From Paraphoma chrysanthemicola (Eukaryota > Ascomycota > Dothideomycetes > Pleosporales > Phaeosphaeriaceae): DNA of 64,000 bases. The position numbers were made by a program, and so were the translations under genes. The stretch lies in NCBI GenBank assembly GCA_020744225.1, contig JAGMWG010000018.1:1-64000 (forward strand). The letters are read 5' to 3'. Shown piece after piece: positions 21,917-33,354 of this stretch (position 1 is the first letter of the stretch; each line of letters opens with the position of its first letter). Under the pieces are notes generated by a model. It was not told the DNA's origin and ran no database searches. It saw nothing but the letters and a program-made list of their open reading frames with translations.

Positions 21917-23035
21917 ATGTTGCAACTCAGTTCGATCAACGAAGTCGCATCGACTCTCCCATCCACGATGAAGGCATGGCAATGGTCTTCGTGCAGCGAC
22001 ACCCTCGAAAACGCTCTGGTTCTGAACACCACCGCGTCGCTACCAACAGCTAGGCGACCGCTTGCCCCAGGAGAGTCCTTAATCCAGGTTCATGCAGCTG
22101 CCCTCAATCCGGTTGACTACAAATTGGCAGAACTTCCAGTAGTGGGTCGAATGGCGATACCGAAGCCTGCGACCCCCGGTCTCGACTTCGCGGGGATGGT
22201 TGTTGATGTAGGACGCGATTGCGACGTGAAAGTTGGGCAGATGGTGTTCGGCAAGCTTGAGCCGAAGCAGCAGTTTGGCACACTTGGCGAGTACATTGTT
22301 GGATCCAAAGCTGGGACCGTGCCACTGCCCGAGGGTATCACGGCAGAGAATGCAGCTACGCTCGGTGTCTGCGGCCTGGTCACATACCAGTGTCTCGCCC
22401 CGAATGTCAAGGCCGGAGATCGTGTGTTCATCAATGGCGGATCTGGCGGCACAGGCACATTCGCGATACAAATTGCGAAAGCTTTGGGTTGTCATGTTAC
22501 CACAACGTGCTCAGGTATTAGTGCTTGTTCATTTGGCGCGGACTGCTTGGTATTGACATTGATAGGTGCAAATGTTCAATTATGTAAACGCCTTGGAGCT
22601 GACGAGGTGATCGATTATCACGCCAGCGACGTTCCTTCTGCGCTCTCCAAGAGTGGAAAGATCTATGACATGGTACTTGACAACGTCGGCCATGATTTCG
22701 AACTGTACTGGAAATCGCCGAGCTATACCAAACCAGGTGCAAAGTATGTGCAGATCGGTTCGCAAGTTAGCTTAGCTTTTATCAGCGATCTTGCATTCCG
22801 CTTTCTTGTACCAACTTCGCTTGGCGGCGGTCAGAGACCTTTCTCTTTTGGTCTCGCATCAACCAATTCTGCGGACTTCGTGCGATTAGTCGACCTGGTA
22901 GCGGAAAGAAAAGTAATACCAGCCATTGACGAAGTTTTCGCATTCGAAGATGTCGCGAAAGCCTACGCGAAGCTCAGGACAGGCCGGGCACGTGGCAAGT
23001 TTGTGATTCGAGTCGCGAGCATGCAGAAAAATTGA
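21917..23035 (+). CDS. zinc-independent MDR oxidoreductase (quinone reductase-like)
   Basis: A medium-chain dehydrogenase/reductase of the zeta-crystallin/quinone-oxidoreductase type. The catalytic N-terminal domain shows ALNPVDYKLAE and PGLDFAGMVVDVG, and the nucleotide-binding domain has DRVFINGGSGGTGTFAIQIAKALG. It lacks the structural-zinc cysteine cluster, as expected for this group. A 51-bp GT-AG intron at 22515-22565 interrupts the frame just after the Rossmann turn; removing it gives the typical CSGANVQLCKRLGADEVIDY. Because 51 is a multiple of three and the intron has no stop, an unspliced product would simply carry 17 extra residues. The ATG at 21917 gives 355 residues after splicing; the ATG at 21968 (MKAWQW) matches the usual family start and gives 338, so it may be the true start. 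The substrate is unknown. Confidence 0.87.
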   Translation: MLQLSSINEVASTLPSTMKAWQWSSCSDTLENALVLNTTASLPTARRPLAPGESLIQVHAAALNPVDYKLAELPVVGRMAIPKPATPGLDFAGMVVDVGRDCDVKVGQMVFGKLEPKQQFGTLGEYIVGSKAGTVPLPEGITAENAATLGVCGLVTYQCLAPNVKAGDRVFINGGSGGTGTFAIQIAKALGCHVTTTCSGISACSFGADCLVLTLIGANVQLCKRLGADEVIDYHASDVPSALSKSGKIYDMVLDNVGHDFELYWKSPSYTKPGAKYVQIGSQVSLAFISDLAFRFLVPTSLGGGQRPFSFGLASTNSADFVRLVDLVAERKVIPAIDEVFAFEDVAKAYAKLRTGRARGKFVIRVASMQKN

Positions 23036-24550
23036 ACACAGTGGACCGCAACCCGACGATGGTGCTACCTTTTACGCTATTGCTTCGAAGTCCAATCGCG
23101 ACAAGCACCAGGGCATCTCCGTGTGCATCCTCGTGACTTGCTGCACATCAAATTCCTTCACCTGCGACTCACCCAGCCTCGGTAGACTTGACTGCGTATC
23201 ATTCGGTCTAGACTTTACTTTGGAGTCCCAGAATCCGTCTGTGATGTTAATCCCTGTAGAGTTGTCGCCTATCAGGTATAACCGACCCTGGTGCCAAGAA
23301 TCTCGTATTTGATCTTGTTCTCATGCTAATGCTGCAAAGGACAATGTAAGCATTTTTGGCTGTCACACACACGCCTTGTAAATTCGGATGTTATGTGATG
23401 GACTTGACGTTTCTGTAGATAATAGATGTCAAGATGACGGCTAGATATTTGATGTGAGTAACATTCCCGGAGCTAGAGCAGACAGCGCGTAGTTTTCAAC
23501 TGGTCTTTTGCTCCGCGGAATGGAAATGCCCTGACTTAGCTGTCAGCGCCCTAGACTTCCGAGCATTGCCCGCTGAGGCTAAGTCGAACTAACAACGAAA
23601 ATCACGGTCAGCATGGCCAAACGTCGCAAGACGATCAATGCTGTCATCGTCCCATTGCGCCACCTACTCGCGACCTGCTTACCATGACCCTTGTTTACGG
23701 TAGCCTCATTCATTTGTCGATTTGGAAGCTCAAGGTGATGAGACAATCTCTCCGACGTTTGCTAAACTTAATACTTGGACTGGAGAGCTATCATTGGCCA
23801 GACTAGGTAACTGCCGACACGCTAATAGAACTGTCACAACACGCGAACCATTGGTAGACAGGGGTTCTCCGATCGGTTGCGCCTTGACGACCAAAACAGA
23901 TACGGAGTAGGCGCCCGACGAATGCGGTTTGCTCGGTGCTTTTTGACTGGGGCTCTGGGTGTGGTTCGGTCGAGATCTACGCCGGGATCCCACAGTGGTA
24001 TGACCTCGAGGGAAGTTCTTGCAAATCCGGCATTTGTGCGCTAGACAGCGCTGGAATTATCTAAGCGATCCCTCCACACTGGAGATGTGAATACGAATGC
24101 GAGTGTACGCCAAGGTACTAAAAAGTACCCACTACCTACGCGTATAGGCAGTTGGCTAGCCAAAAGAGGTATGGCCGTGTACTGTAAATACAGGAACTGG
24201 CTGTCGGTCACTGTATACTTACCTCCCTACTCCGTTGGTGTGAACTCAAATTACACAAGCCGGGGAATAGCGTGTTTCGGTTTCAAGCCCACCTCATGAT
24301 CCGCTAGGTCAAAGAGGGGTGGCGCAGAGGTAGATACAAAGCAGAGCTGCGATGTCTGGAGACATGCGACACTGCGCGCAAAGTACTGTTGGTCACACAT
24401 CTTGTGTGCTTACAGCTTTCTCATCTGCAACGTCTGTCACCATCGCTAATTGATCTACTGAAGATCTCAAGCCCTGCGTCGAGCTTATATGCAGGCCCTC
24501 TCAGCCACCACGTTACGCAGGCTACACAGTGTAGTCAGTACTCGAAAACA
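23036..24550. other. intergenic 1.5 kb, no gene seen
   Basis: The interval carries only short, unrelated ORFs on both strands. It provides the 5' region of the CFEM receptor gene at 24551. No repeats, inverted termini or RNA genes are evident. Confidence 0.5.
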
Positions 24551-26422
24551 ATGCGCGCCTCCATCAAACATTTCCTGCTGGGTCTGTTGGTATTTTACAG
24601 CAATGTCTCTGCATTGCAACTCGACAATAGGGCTCTCACTATTGTGGACATCCCGCCATGCGGAGTACGGTTAACTGGCTTTACTGCACGCGCATTGCTG
24701 ACAGTCTTGCAGTTGACATGCCTGCTGCAAACCGTTCCTGCTGCCGGTTGTGGCCTCGCAGACATCGCATGCCAATGCAGCAACCAAGCTCTTGTTTACA
24801 GCACGGCAGCATGCATGCTCTCTAATTGTACAATGGCCGATTCTCTCGGTACGGCGAAAGTGCAGGCTGATCTTTGCAACCTGTCACACGAATCGAGGTC
24901 GTCCACACTATTCGTGGCCTTCACGATTGTGTTCACGATGATCTGCGTTTTCGTAGCGCTACGCATTGCGAACAAGTTACTCACGAAGCGCGTAAAAAGT
25001 GATGACTATGTCATCGTCGTGACGCTTCTGCTGGGTACTGCTATATACGCGTCTGCGTACGGTAGTATGTTGTCATTCATCAGGTAAGAATATGGCTGAC
25101 GACCACGTAGTGATCCAGAATGGCTTTGGTAAGCATCTTTGGGACCTTCAGCCAGGCCAATTGCAGGCAGCGCTGAAATACTGTGAGTTTGAACTATGCT
25201 CCGAATCTTCTTGTCTGATCTCCGTCAGTTTATGTGTGCTGGAATCTTTACGTCGTCACGCTCAGCCTTGTCAAAGCATCTTTGATCTTCCTCTACCTAC
25301 AGATTTTCCAAGGTCGCCGGTTTCGCATCGTTTGCTACACCGTCCTCGGCTACATTGGATTGAGCGCCTTGATCATTCAGTTCCTGACCATCTTCTCGTG
25401 CATCCCTATTCAATCATTCTGGAACAGGGACATCAAGGGCAAGTGTCTGAATGTCACTGCTATAGGATATGCAAACAGCGCCAATGCCATCCTGCAGGAT
25501 CTGATCATCTTGCTTTTGCCTATGCCGAATCTTTTCAGGCTGAAGATGAAAAAGTGGCGCAAGATCGTGGTAGCGGTCATGTTCGCTGTCGGAGCTTTGT
25601 AAGTCGATAAGTGGCCTCAGATGCAGAATGATCGCTAACGCTCCATTTAGCGGTTGTATCACGACTATCATAAGATTTCGATCTCTGCTACACTTTGGTA
25701 TCTCAGTCGATCCTACTTGGGATTACACCGATGTATCTATATGGACTGGAGCTGAGCTTGCCGCAGGCATTGTCTGCGCCTCTTTGCCAGCTATACGACA
25801 ATTACTGATCATGATAATCCCAACACGATTCATATCACTCATCGCAAGCCGGTCGCGAAGCCGAAGCACACCAATGCCAGCTCGAGGTAGTGCACAACGG
25901 AAACGCAAGGGTCATTCTGTTTTTCCGCTACCACCGATCTCTGACTATGGGTCAAAATCACTAGGCACAACGACCGATACCTCATCATCAAGTTGGACAA
26001 AATCGAAAAATCGTGCCTCGCAAGATGTGGAGCGTGGCTATGAGTATCGTCAGGAGCCGGACGGATCATCATGGCTACCACTTCGGCATTTGTTCACGAG
26101 TAGATCTCGATCCTTCCAGACGTCATTCTGGTCGGCCGTCGATCGATCTGGGAGTCCTCCGTTACCTCCAACGCCATCTCCACCATCAGTAAATGCTGGT
26201 TACTGGGATCCATCTTCGCGGACGGAGCTAGCGAAGGCCACACGAAAGTCTAGTCTTGATGAACAAATCGAAATGGTCCGGGTGCCGGAAGCTTCGCATC
26301 AAACTCCGAAACACCGCAGCACATGCGAGGAAGAAATCACAGCGCTGCCGAGGGTTGGGATATTGCCAGATGCGGAGTATTCGCGGTCTGGGTTGCTAAG
26401 AGTATGGAGGGGTGCGCGGTGA
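24551..26422 (+). CDS. CFEM-domain rhodopsin-fold receptor (Pth11-like)
   Basis: Predicted exons are 24551-24664, 24713-25064, 25111-25182, 25229-25598 and 25651-26422, joined to 559 residues. A signal peptide (MRASIKHFLLGLLVFYS) precedes a CFEM domain with all eight cysteines in order: IPPCG, LTCLLQ, GCGL, IACQCS, AACMLSNC and ADLC. The fungal rhodopsin domain follows, with VKSDDYVIVVTLLLG, NGFGKHLWDL, LVKASLIFLYLQIF and GAELAAGIVCASLPAIRQLL. The long cytosolic tail (about 180 residues) is rich in Ser, Arg and Pro (PPLPPTPSPP). This layout is that of Magnaporthe Pth11, a plasma-membrane receptor needed for surface sensing, but orthology is not claimed. The first intron (48 bp) is frame-neutral and stop-free. 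It is the intact counterpart of the disrupted receptor at 14396-17823. Confidence 0.9.
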
Positions 26423-26904
26423 CAAGGGAGTTGGGATGTCCAACGTTGATGATTAGCACTAGCATTTGGCACAGCACAATACCGTTTCACCTATCGGACC
26501 TATCAAGACGATGCACCCCGCCAGCTCTTCTCTCCGCATCACAGGACACGGCACAGTGCAGCCACACACTCTTGCTCAGGATGCTAACACTCGCTGCTAT
26601 GCAACCAGAGTCCATACATTTCCCTGTTTGTGGCGGGCAGTGATTTAGTGTGGAGTTTCAAGAAAAGCGGGGATATCCTGGGGTAACCAGCGGAGCGTTC
26701 ATCGCGATCCTTGCAAGCTGATTCGTATTGTCGCATCAAACGAACATCCTCAACATGACTTTGCGCATTCGACCAACCATGGAAAAGTGCACTATACGGT
26801 CCGACCATGGTTTGATTTCATGAGGCAAACTCTACCGGCGTAAAGCTTCCCCTGTCTTTCCAGATGCCGCGATACCGCGCCATCATCGATCAACCTGTCT
26901 CGCC
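26423..26904. other. convergent 3' intergenic region
   Basis: DNA between the 3' ends of the receptor and HET 2. Small ORFs continue the receptor strand in other frames but show no coding signal. Confidence 0.5.
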
Positions 26905-28986
26905 TCAGACAAGTATGAAGTCTTGCAACGGAACTCCTGCAGCACGCAGTGTTTCTGGCAGCACCACTAGGCGGTGAGGATTTCGCTGATAGCTTTCCAC
27001 CTTGATTCCCATCTCTTCCAGTATCTTCCCTGGATCGGTCCTCAAGATGTTTGACTCAGGGTCGTACATTCCGTTCAACTTGCCGTCTATGAAACTACAG
27101 TCATTCTCGCCACGATTATCGTGCGTAACTGATTTCCAGTGTGCCGGCATATTTTCTCCATATATTGCTTCGCCCCCCATTAGACCGGTCACCTTGGCAA
27201 TACTGACTACTTTCCATGCGCGAGTATGTTCTCTTGTAGTGCTAGGGACTGGGCGTAAAATGACAGGGAATCTGCAGCCAAGTAAAATGGCGACAACATC
27301 ATCATTCTCAACCCCATGATAGCTCTGTCCAATGGACCCGTCAGTGCACCAGCACAAAGTGGTGCCCTGCAGAGCTGCATCTATTGTGCCTAGGATCCTA
27401 CCAAACGGTAATTCGTGTCCTTCCGCATGATACATCTTATCAAACATCGTCATGTCTTGGCAATTTGTTGCCCAAATCGTTTCTAAGACCTTGGTGTACG
27501 CGGTGATGCGCGGGAAATAGGTGTGTAAAAACAAGTATGAGTCAGAAATGCAGTCATCGAATATGTCGCGGACGAGGCTCTTAGCAAAAGTGGCCATGTC
27601 GGGTGTGGCTCCTTGCAGCTGGTCAGTTGACGGTTTAAGCTTTGAGATACTGCTGAATGCCAGTGCCCAACCAAGGCTTTGTCTCGCGCTCAAGTTCACA
27701 CAACGTTCGATCTGAGTGACTATTACACCACTAGCGCGGACCTGTGTATCGCTCAGTATCGACAAGTTCGGACTAATCCAGCCACATGCACTCCACTTTG
27801 TGTGAAGATTCCTGAGTGGTGGTGCAGCGGTCCAATCTGGTGTCCAGCTGGGTATGTCGAGGCTCCTATCATCCAGACTGCAGGTTTCAAGCAACTTCAA
27901 GCTTTGGTTTTGGGTCATGAATTGACGGGCAATTTTAGCGTACAGCAGTTCGGTCGTTAGAGAGTAGTCTGGCTCAATGCCTAATCTTCGATCGGACTCG
28001 TGCAATAGTTCAAGAACAGCGAATAATTTATCCCTTGGATCTTGACAGACCCCTGTGTTGAGATTGATTCGAAGCGTCTCAAGTTTGTAGGTGCCGCGAG
28101 GTAGACAGCATGCGCTATAAATCAGTCGCCTTAGTTTGCGAAAGTCCTGGAAAGATTGTTCGTAATAGGGACCCAAAGCTTCATGGCTGGGATTTTTGTG
28201 CCTGATGCAGACGATGGCTCTACGGAAGATGTCGAGATCCATTGTATAGCCGCCACATGAGATGTTTCCATATCGAGAGAGGGCGATTTCCTGGCGGATC
28301 CACACTCTCTTGAAATAAGCCTGTCTGAAGAGGCTCATAACGGACTCGAGCACGTCGCGTCGAGACGGGAGTATTTGGGCTCGGTCTGCGAAGTGTTTAT
28401 CCGATGCACCACATTGCACAGAAGGTTGCATGGTTCCTTCGCTCCAGTCGACCACTTCAATGCACCTGCCGATATACTCTAGGAACTCCATGGCTTCGTT
28501 GCTCCTGTTCTGCTCGGGCCCAAGCCATGCAAGAACTCTGCTGGCGGTGGAGAAGATTCTGCCCATGATGGAGACTTGCTTGCTTTTTTCTCTTGGATCA
28601 GAGGAGGTCTGATCTATGCAGAGCGCATCTATCCAGATATTTCGGGGCTCCACTTCCATTCGGTAGTGTCTCAGGGCTATATCCAGATTTTGTGTGACGG
28701 AGATAGTAGGCTGACCTGGGATGTCGACATACACAAGAGATGGGTCTTCGTAAGAACCCCACGCATATGACAACGCTTCGTAATCCGGCACAGAATTCTG
28801 CCAAGGATTAATGAAACTTAAAGATTATCTCCCTACGGTAAGGGAGCGCATAGGAGTCGCAGTTGTTACCTCCAAGCGCCTTGTTTTGAAAGCGACGCGT
28901 ATAGGATCGTCGTAGGAGCCTGGCTGGATCGCGGCGACTCGGACGAACTCACTCGGGTCTGGAAGGGGCTGATACTGGTAGGCCAT
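26905..28986 (-). CDS. heterokaryon incompatibility (HET) domain protein 2
   Basis: Predicted exons in coding order are 28986-28870 and 28797-26905, joined through a 72-bp intron to 669 residues. Exon 1 encodes MAYQYQPLPDPSEFVRVAA, the usual lead-in to a HET domain. The HET blocks are YEALSYAWG at 45-53, IWIDALCIDQ at 93-102 followed by REKSKQVSIMGRIF, and YFKRVWIRQEIALSRYG, where the third block has arginine in place of the more common VWVVQE. The C-terminal half contains CQDPRDKLFAVLELL and LDIPSWTPDW, both standard for the larger HET proteins, and ends with a region containing IYGENMPAHW. It is likely cytosolic and may act in non-self recognition. It is not closely similar to the other two HET proteins in the window. 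Confidence 0.9.
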
Positions 28987-29256
28987 TGCGCGGGAGATTT
29001 GCTAAGGGCTCATGTCAAATGCTAATCAGTTCTTTGGAGAAGAGCAAAGGAGCGACATCGTTCCTGGAGCTGAAGGCAGGAAGGTGCGCATGAGGCTGAG
29101 TCTGAGGCTTAGCCATGGACAGGCGACCAATCATACATCACATTGCATGAAGGCTGCGCCACCCTCAGGTCAACAGAGGAGGGGTAGCTAACTTGCATGA
29201 TATGCGGGGCTGAATAATCGCATCATTGTAGCCTAACGTCTCAATACCAGGCGCCG

Positions 29257-30910
29257 CTATGTGGGGACTATTCCTCGCTTTCGCATCGTCTGCTCGAACA
29301 CCTGTAACGACAACTCTGGCTCTGCTTTTCGTCAGCTTTGCACTATCAGAATGGCAGGCACCAACTGACGGTAGTACATGACCATGTGCCCAGCTTCATA
29401 CACTCTTAGGAAAGACAGATTGTCCTGTGTTTTGAAGGAACCGCGCGCCACCCCACCGACTGTATATGGCCTCAGCGGCATCGTAGAGAATGCACTGCGG
29501 CCGGGGTATGCAATCTGATTTGCGACGTCAAACACGCCATACCAGTTACAAATGTAGCTTATTTTGATTAGTTGCATTCGTTGCAATAATGAAGGGAGAG
29601 CGCACTCTGCATCACCTGCCCAGATCAAAGTCGTGATACCAGACCTCACAACTTCGCTCAACTCATCCAGATACGATCGCGAATCTAAAAATCTCAGCAC
29701 CAAAGCAAGATCACGACGCTTCAAACACTGACTGTCGCCCGTCTCGACAAACCGTCTCGACACTTCCGCCGAGCACTCTTCAAACACCCTCTTCGCACCA
29801 ATCGCCCGAAGCACATTCTTATTCTTCAGATACGCGAGGAAGTTGTTCGGCGGCTCGTTGTTATCCGACGGCTTGCGGATGTCGTATAGATCAAAATCAA
29901 TCATGTTGTACAACGGACTCTCGACGACTGCCGTGCACGCACGGTCAGCCGTCGCGCAGTCGAAATTTGAGCCTGTCGTGTTGCACAACAACAAGTCGGG
30001 AAGGCAGTAGTCTTCATACCATTGCATGTACTTGTTGTGTTGTGCGGGCGTGATGAAGGGCCGGTAGCTATTGTTATATGCGAAATCGATGTACGCGGGA
30101 GTCTGAATGATGGAGTCATGCCAGCCGTTGTTGATGCCTAAAGCGACGATATTGATGTCCTCGCCTGCTTTGACCCGGTTCTGTTCTTGTATGTATTTCG
30201 TGAATGCGGCGCCGAAATGACCGCCATACGACTCAGTGAAGATGCCAAAGTCGCGGGACTTGTAGGTTGGAAAGGCGGCGTAGAAGGCCTGAAGGAACGT
30301 CCAGACGTAAGGTGAGGCGGTATCGGTGTTGATAGCGGAGCTGTTGCCCATGGAGAAACCAACTTCGACGGGTTGGTCAATGTAGAGCATGTTGACATTG
30401 TTGTTCCAGCTGAATGTATTGTTGATGGGCTTGATATTTTGCGCGCCTAGTTCGAATTTGCAAGGTCCATTCTCTTGGAAGAGGCCTATCATGGATGCTA
30501 TTGTGCATCTATTAACATGATGTGGTAGTCTGCAATGTGGCTACATACAACACCCAGGACCGCCGTTGAACCATGCTGCAAGTGAAGCAGTGTCGGGAGA
30601 GTTTCGTGATTCGAAAAACCTAAGCTGTCAACATGATGGTAATGCTCGCGCGGACACATAGGTACCAAAACCACATGTTCAGATTCTCCCCAACGGAGAG
30701 GTATCCCGAAAATTGCTTCACTCCTGGGGTCATTTCGCAAATGCCAGAGTCCGTGACAAACTCAATCTTGGCTCCGGTGCCTCCATGTTCGAACACATTA
30801 TACACAACACCCGCACGCTCGACGAACGATCTCTTGTCATGCTGCGTGGTACGAAGAGCAATGCCATGGCTCATAAGAAATGGGAAGACGATAAGAAGTA
30901 GATTCCACAT
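29257..30910 (-). CDS. secreted serine carboxypeptidase (S10 family)
   Basis: Predicted exons in coding order are 30910-30666, 30619-30549, 30497-29606, 29557-29370 and 29321-29257, joined to 486 residues. Four introns of 46-51 bp are inferred; two (29558-29605 and 29322-29369, both 48 bp) are frame-neutral, and removing them restores the family motifs GDADYICNW and the C-terminal LSLQVFEQTMRKRG. A signal peptide (MWNLLLIVFPFLM) is followed by the substrate-binding NGGPGCSSMIGLFQENGPC. The catalytic triad is Ser195 in ESYGG, Asp401 in WAGDAD and His460 in YEAGHMV. Several Asn-x-Ser/Thr sites fit secretion. It removes C-terminal residues from peptides, probably outside the cell or in the vacuole. 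The gene is head-to-head with ypt7 across 0.9 kb. Confidence 0.92.
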
Positions 30911-31832
30911 GATGCAGGAAAGAGAAGGATAGGTTCAAAGATTCATTTTCGTAAGTCCAGATCGTCTTAAATGCGTACCCATACCGAGTACCTGGATCAA
31001 TGGAAGAGAAGCTTGGGACAGTGCGCAAAATATAGCCTGACCCCTCGTACACGTGTGAGCATGTGGCCATATCATACTCAATTTGCGCGAATCACACCCG
31101 GTTCTTACAGGCTGTAAATGAAGTGAACGTCGTCGCTCCGAGATCCTCCATGCTAGTTGCCACGCGAAGTGCCGGCAGCGAGGCGGCTATAGATGCATTG
31201 GCATACGGACCAGAACTCGTGTCCCTTGGGCGCAACAAGCGAAGTTGATAACACGACAGCCAGTCTAGGCATACAATGTTAACTTCGTGTAGTATTACTT
31301 GTGCGAGTTGCCAACTCCTGGACGACTACACTTTGCGCGAAAGTAAAACAACGTCCCAGCTGAATGTGATGCTCAACGGCCAGAGCCTTTGCGTCGGCTA
31401 CACGTTGGGCTATGGAACTGTTCGCGAGGACGGGAAGTACACCAGTCGAAAGAGTCCATGGGTTCGCGCGATAAGGCGTCCGTGCAAAAGAAATGCGCAG
31501 GGTGGGGAGGAAATGATCGCGTGGTTGGCCGAAGCTATGGGCGGCTAGCGGCTCTGGGCGCGAGGCTGATAGCTGGTTACATCACGAGCTGCCAGGTCCA
31601 CAACTCCACCCTTCACTCGACCATTGCTCCGTACCACGCAACTGCAGCTTTGCGCATACTGCAAAGGAACAGCACGCCTAGTCCCAAAAGCCCTCGTGCA
31701 ATTATTGCTACCTGTTAGAACACGACTGCCTCGGCAGAGCGCCCGCCTACATCATCAACGCCGCGTGCGATCTGCGTCAACGACCATAACAGCCGCAGTC
31801 TTCACAGTCCGCAGCACCTAGAACTGTCCACC
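30911..31832. other. divergent promoter region, carboxypeptidase / ypt7
   Basis: A 922-bp head-to-head intergenic region. ORFs at 31276-31548 and 31389-31718 overlap each other in different frames and lack motifs. No gene is supported. Confidence 0.5.
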
Positions 31833-32780
31833 ATGGCGTCACGGAAGAAGGTTCTCCTCAAGGTACTGCTTCTGGCTTAACCGTTAGGGATAGTCTCTGA
31901 CGATGCGCAGGTTATCATCCTCGGTGACAGTGGGGTAGGGAAAACGAGCTTGATGAACCAATATGTACGCTGCACCCGCGAGCGACCGCTATCCTACCTA
32001 TAGCACGGTCCGCAGGCTAAGGCGACCGAGCTGACACACGTTCCAGGTCAACAAGAAGTTCAGCGCAAGCTACAAGGCGACAATAGGTGCCGATTTCCTG
32101 ACCAAGGAAGTGTTGGTGGACGATAGGCTGGTCACCATGCAGGTGGGCATCGCCACGTTCCTCAAGATGAGTATAGGCTGATTTGTTGTAGCTTTGGGAC
32201 ACCGCTGGTCAGGAGCGATTTCAGTCATTAGGCGTGGCCTTCTACCGCGGCGCGGACTGCTGCGTACTCGTGTACGATGTCAACAACTCGAAGAGCTTCG
32301 ATACACTAGACAGCTGGAGGGACGAGTTCTTGGTCCAGGCCAGCCCAATGGACCCGGAGAGCTTTCCCTTTGTATGCGCAATCTGATACCAGTCGTGGAA
32401 ACCAATCACTGACTAGTCCAGGTCGTCATCGGCAACAAGATCGATGTGGAGGAGAGCAAGAGAATGGTCAGTTCTAGACAAAGTCGCTGGAGATATACGG
32501 TCGCTTACATGGTGTAGATCTCATCGAAGCGCGCGCAAGCCTTCTGTCAGTCGAAGGGTGGAATCCCGTACTTTGAGACGAGCGCGAAAGAAGCTATCAA
32601 CGTTGAGCAGGCATTTGAAGGTAAGGATACATAATCGCCGGATCACGGCAAACCATGCTAACTCGAGCAGTCATCGCAAGACAAGCACTCGCCCAGGAAG
32701 ACGTGGGCGACTTCAGCAACGACTTCCCCGAGACAATCCCGATCGATCTCAAGGGTAACGACAGCGGATGCGCATGCTAG
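31833..32780 (+). CDS. ypt7: Rab7-type GTPase Ypt7
   Basis: Seven exons are readable: 31833-31862, 31911-31964, 32047-32142, 32192-32371, 32422-32466, 32518-32620 and 32671-32780, joined to 205 residues, the normal Ypt7 length. All GTPase motifs are present: the P-loop GDSGVGKT at 15-22, the effector region around ATIGADF at 39-45, WDTAGQE at 62-68, NKID at 125-128 and ETSAK at 155-159. The C-terminus CAC is the geranylgeranyl acceptor. The RabF/RabS positions fit the late endosome/vacuole group. It drives fusion of late endosomes and vacuoles through the HOPS complex. Because all exons are short, only short overlapping ORFs appear here and ORF callers miss the gene. Confidence 0.95.
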
Positions 32781-33354
32781 TGTGTGCCGCTCCGTTCTAC
32801 CCGTCGTCCACGCTGAACTTTGTTTGACCAATTCGCATCTTGTTTCTCCTGGCGTTTGCATGGTGTTTGGAGTGGTGCGTTTCATCGCCGAGGCTCGTAC
32901 TTCTGCCTGTATTCTATCACGCGCGCATGCACCGCCCGTAGATGTCTGCCTGCCTTATATAGCTGCCTACATTCAGTATATCCACCATGAAGCCTTAGGC
33001 TGGACTGAGCAATGTGCGTGATGGTTGCCGTACAACCGCGTGATGACGTGGGGGCGGCTGATGCGGGCTAGCATGCCGGCTGTCTGAGACGCGAACCCTG
33101 AAGATCCGCGACCCTCTCACACGACAAGCCACATTCCCGCAGTCACACTTCACCACCGCGTGCACCGCACTGCTGCGCTAGCATTCACTCTCTCGTCCTC
33201 CGCTGCCTCGCCGCTATTCTATGGGCGCATTACTGCCTGATGCATCGCCACGATTGCCGTCCGTGAAGCCATCCTTCGCCATCCCTAGTTTCGCCGAACA
33301 CCCTCCTTGATACCCACCTGCGAATTATTACTACGCTCTTTTGCTCCTCCCACC
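32781..33354. other. intergenic between ypt7 and the transporter gene
   Basis: Holds the ypt7 3' region and the promoter of the transporter gene, ending in a pyrimidine-rich leader before ATG 33355. No gene is seen. Confidence 0.5.
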
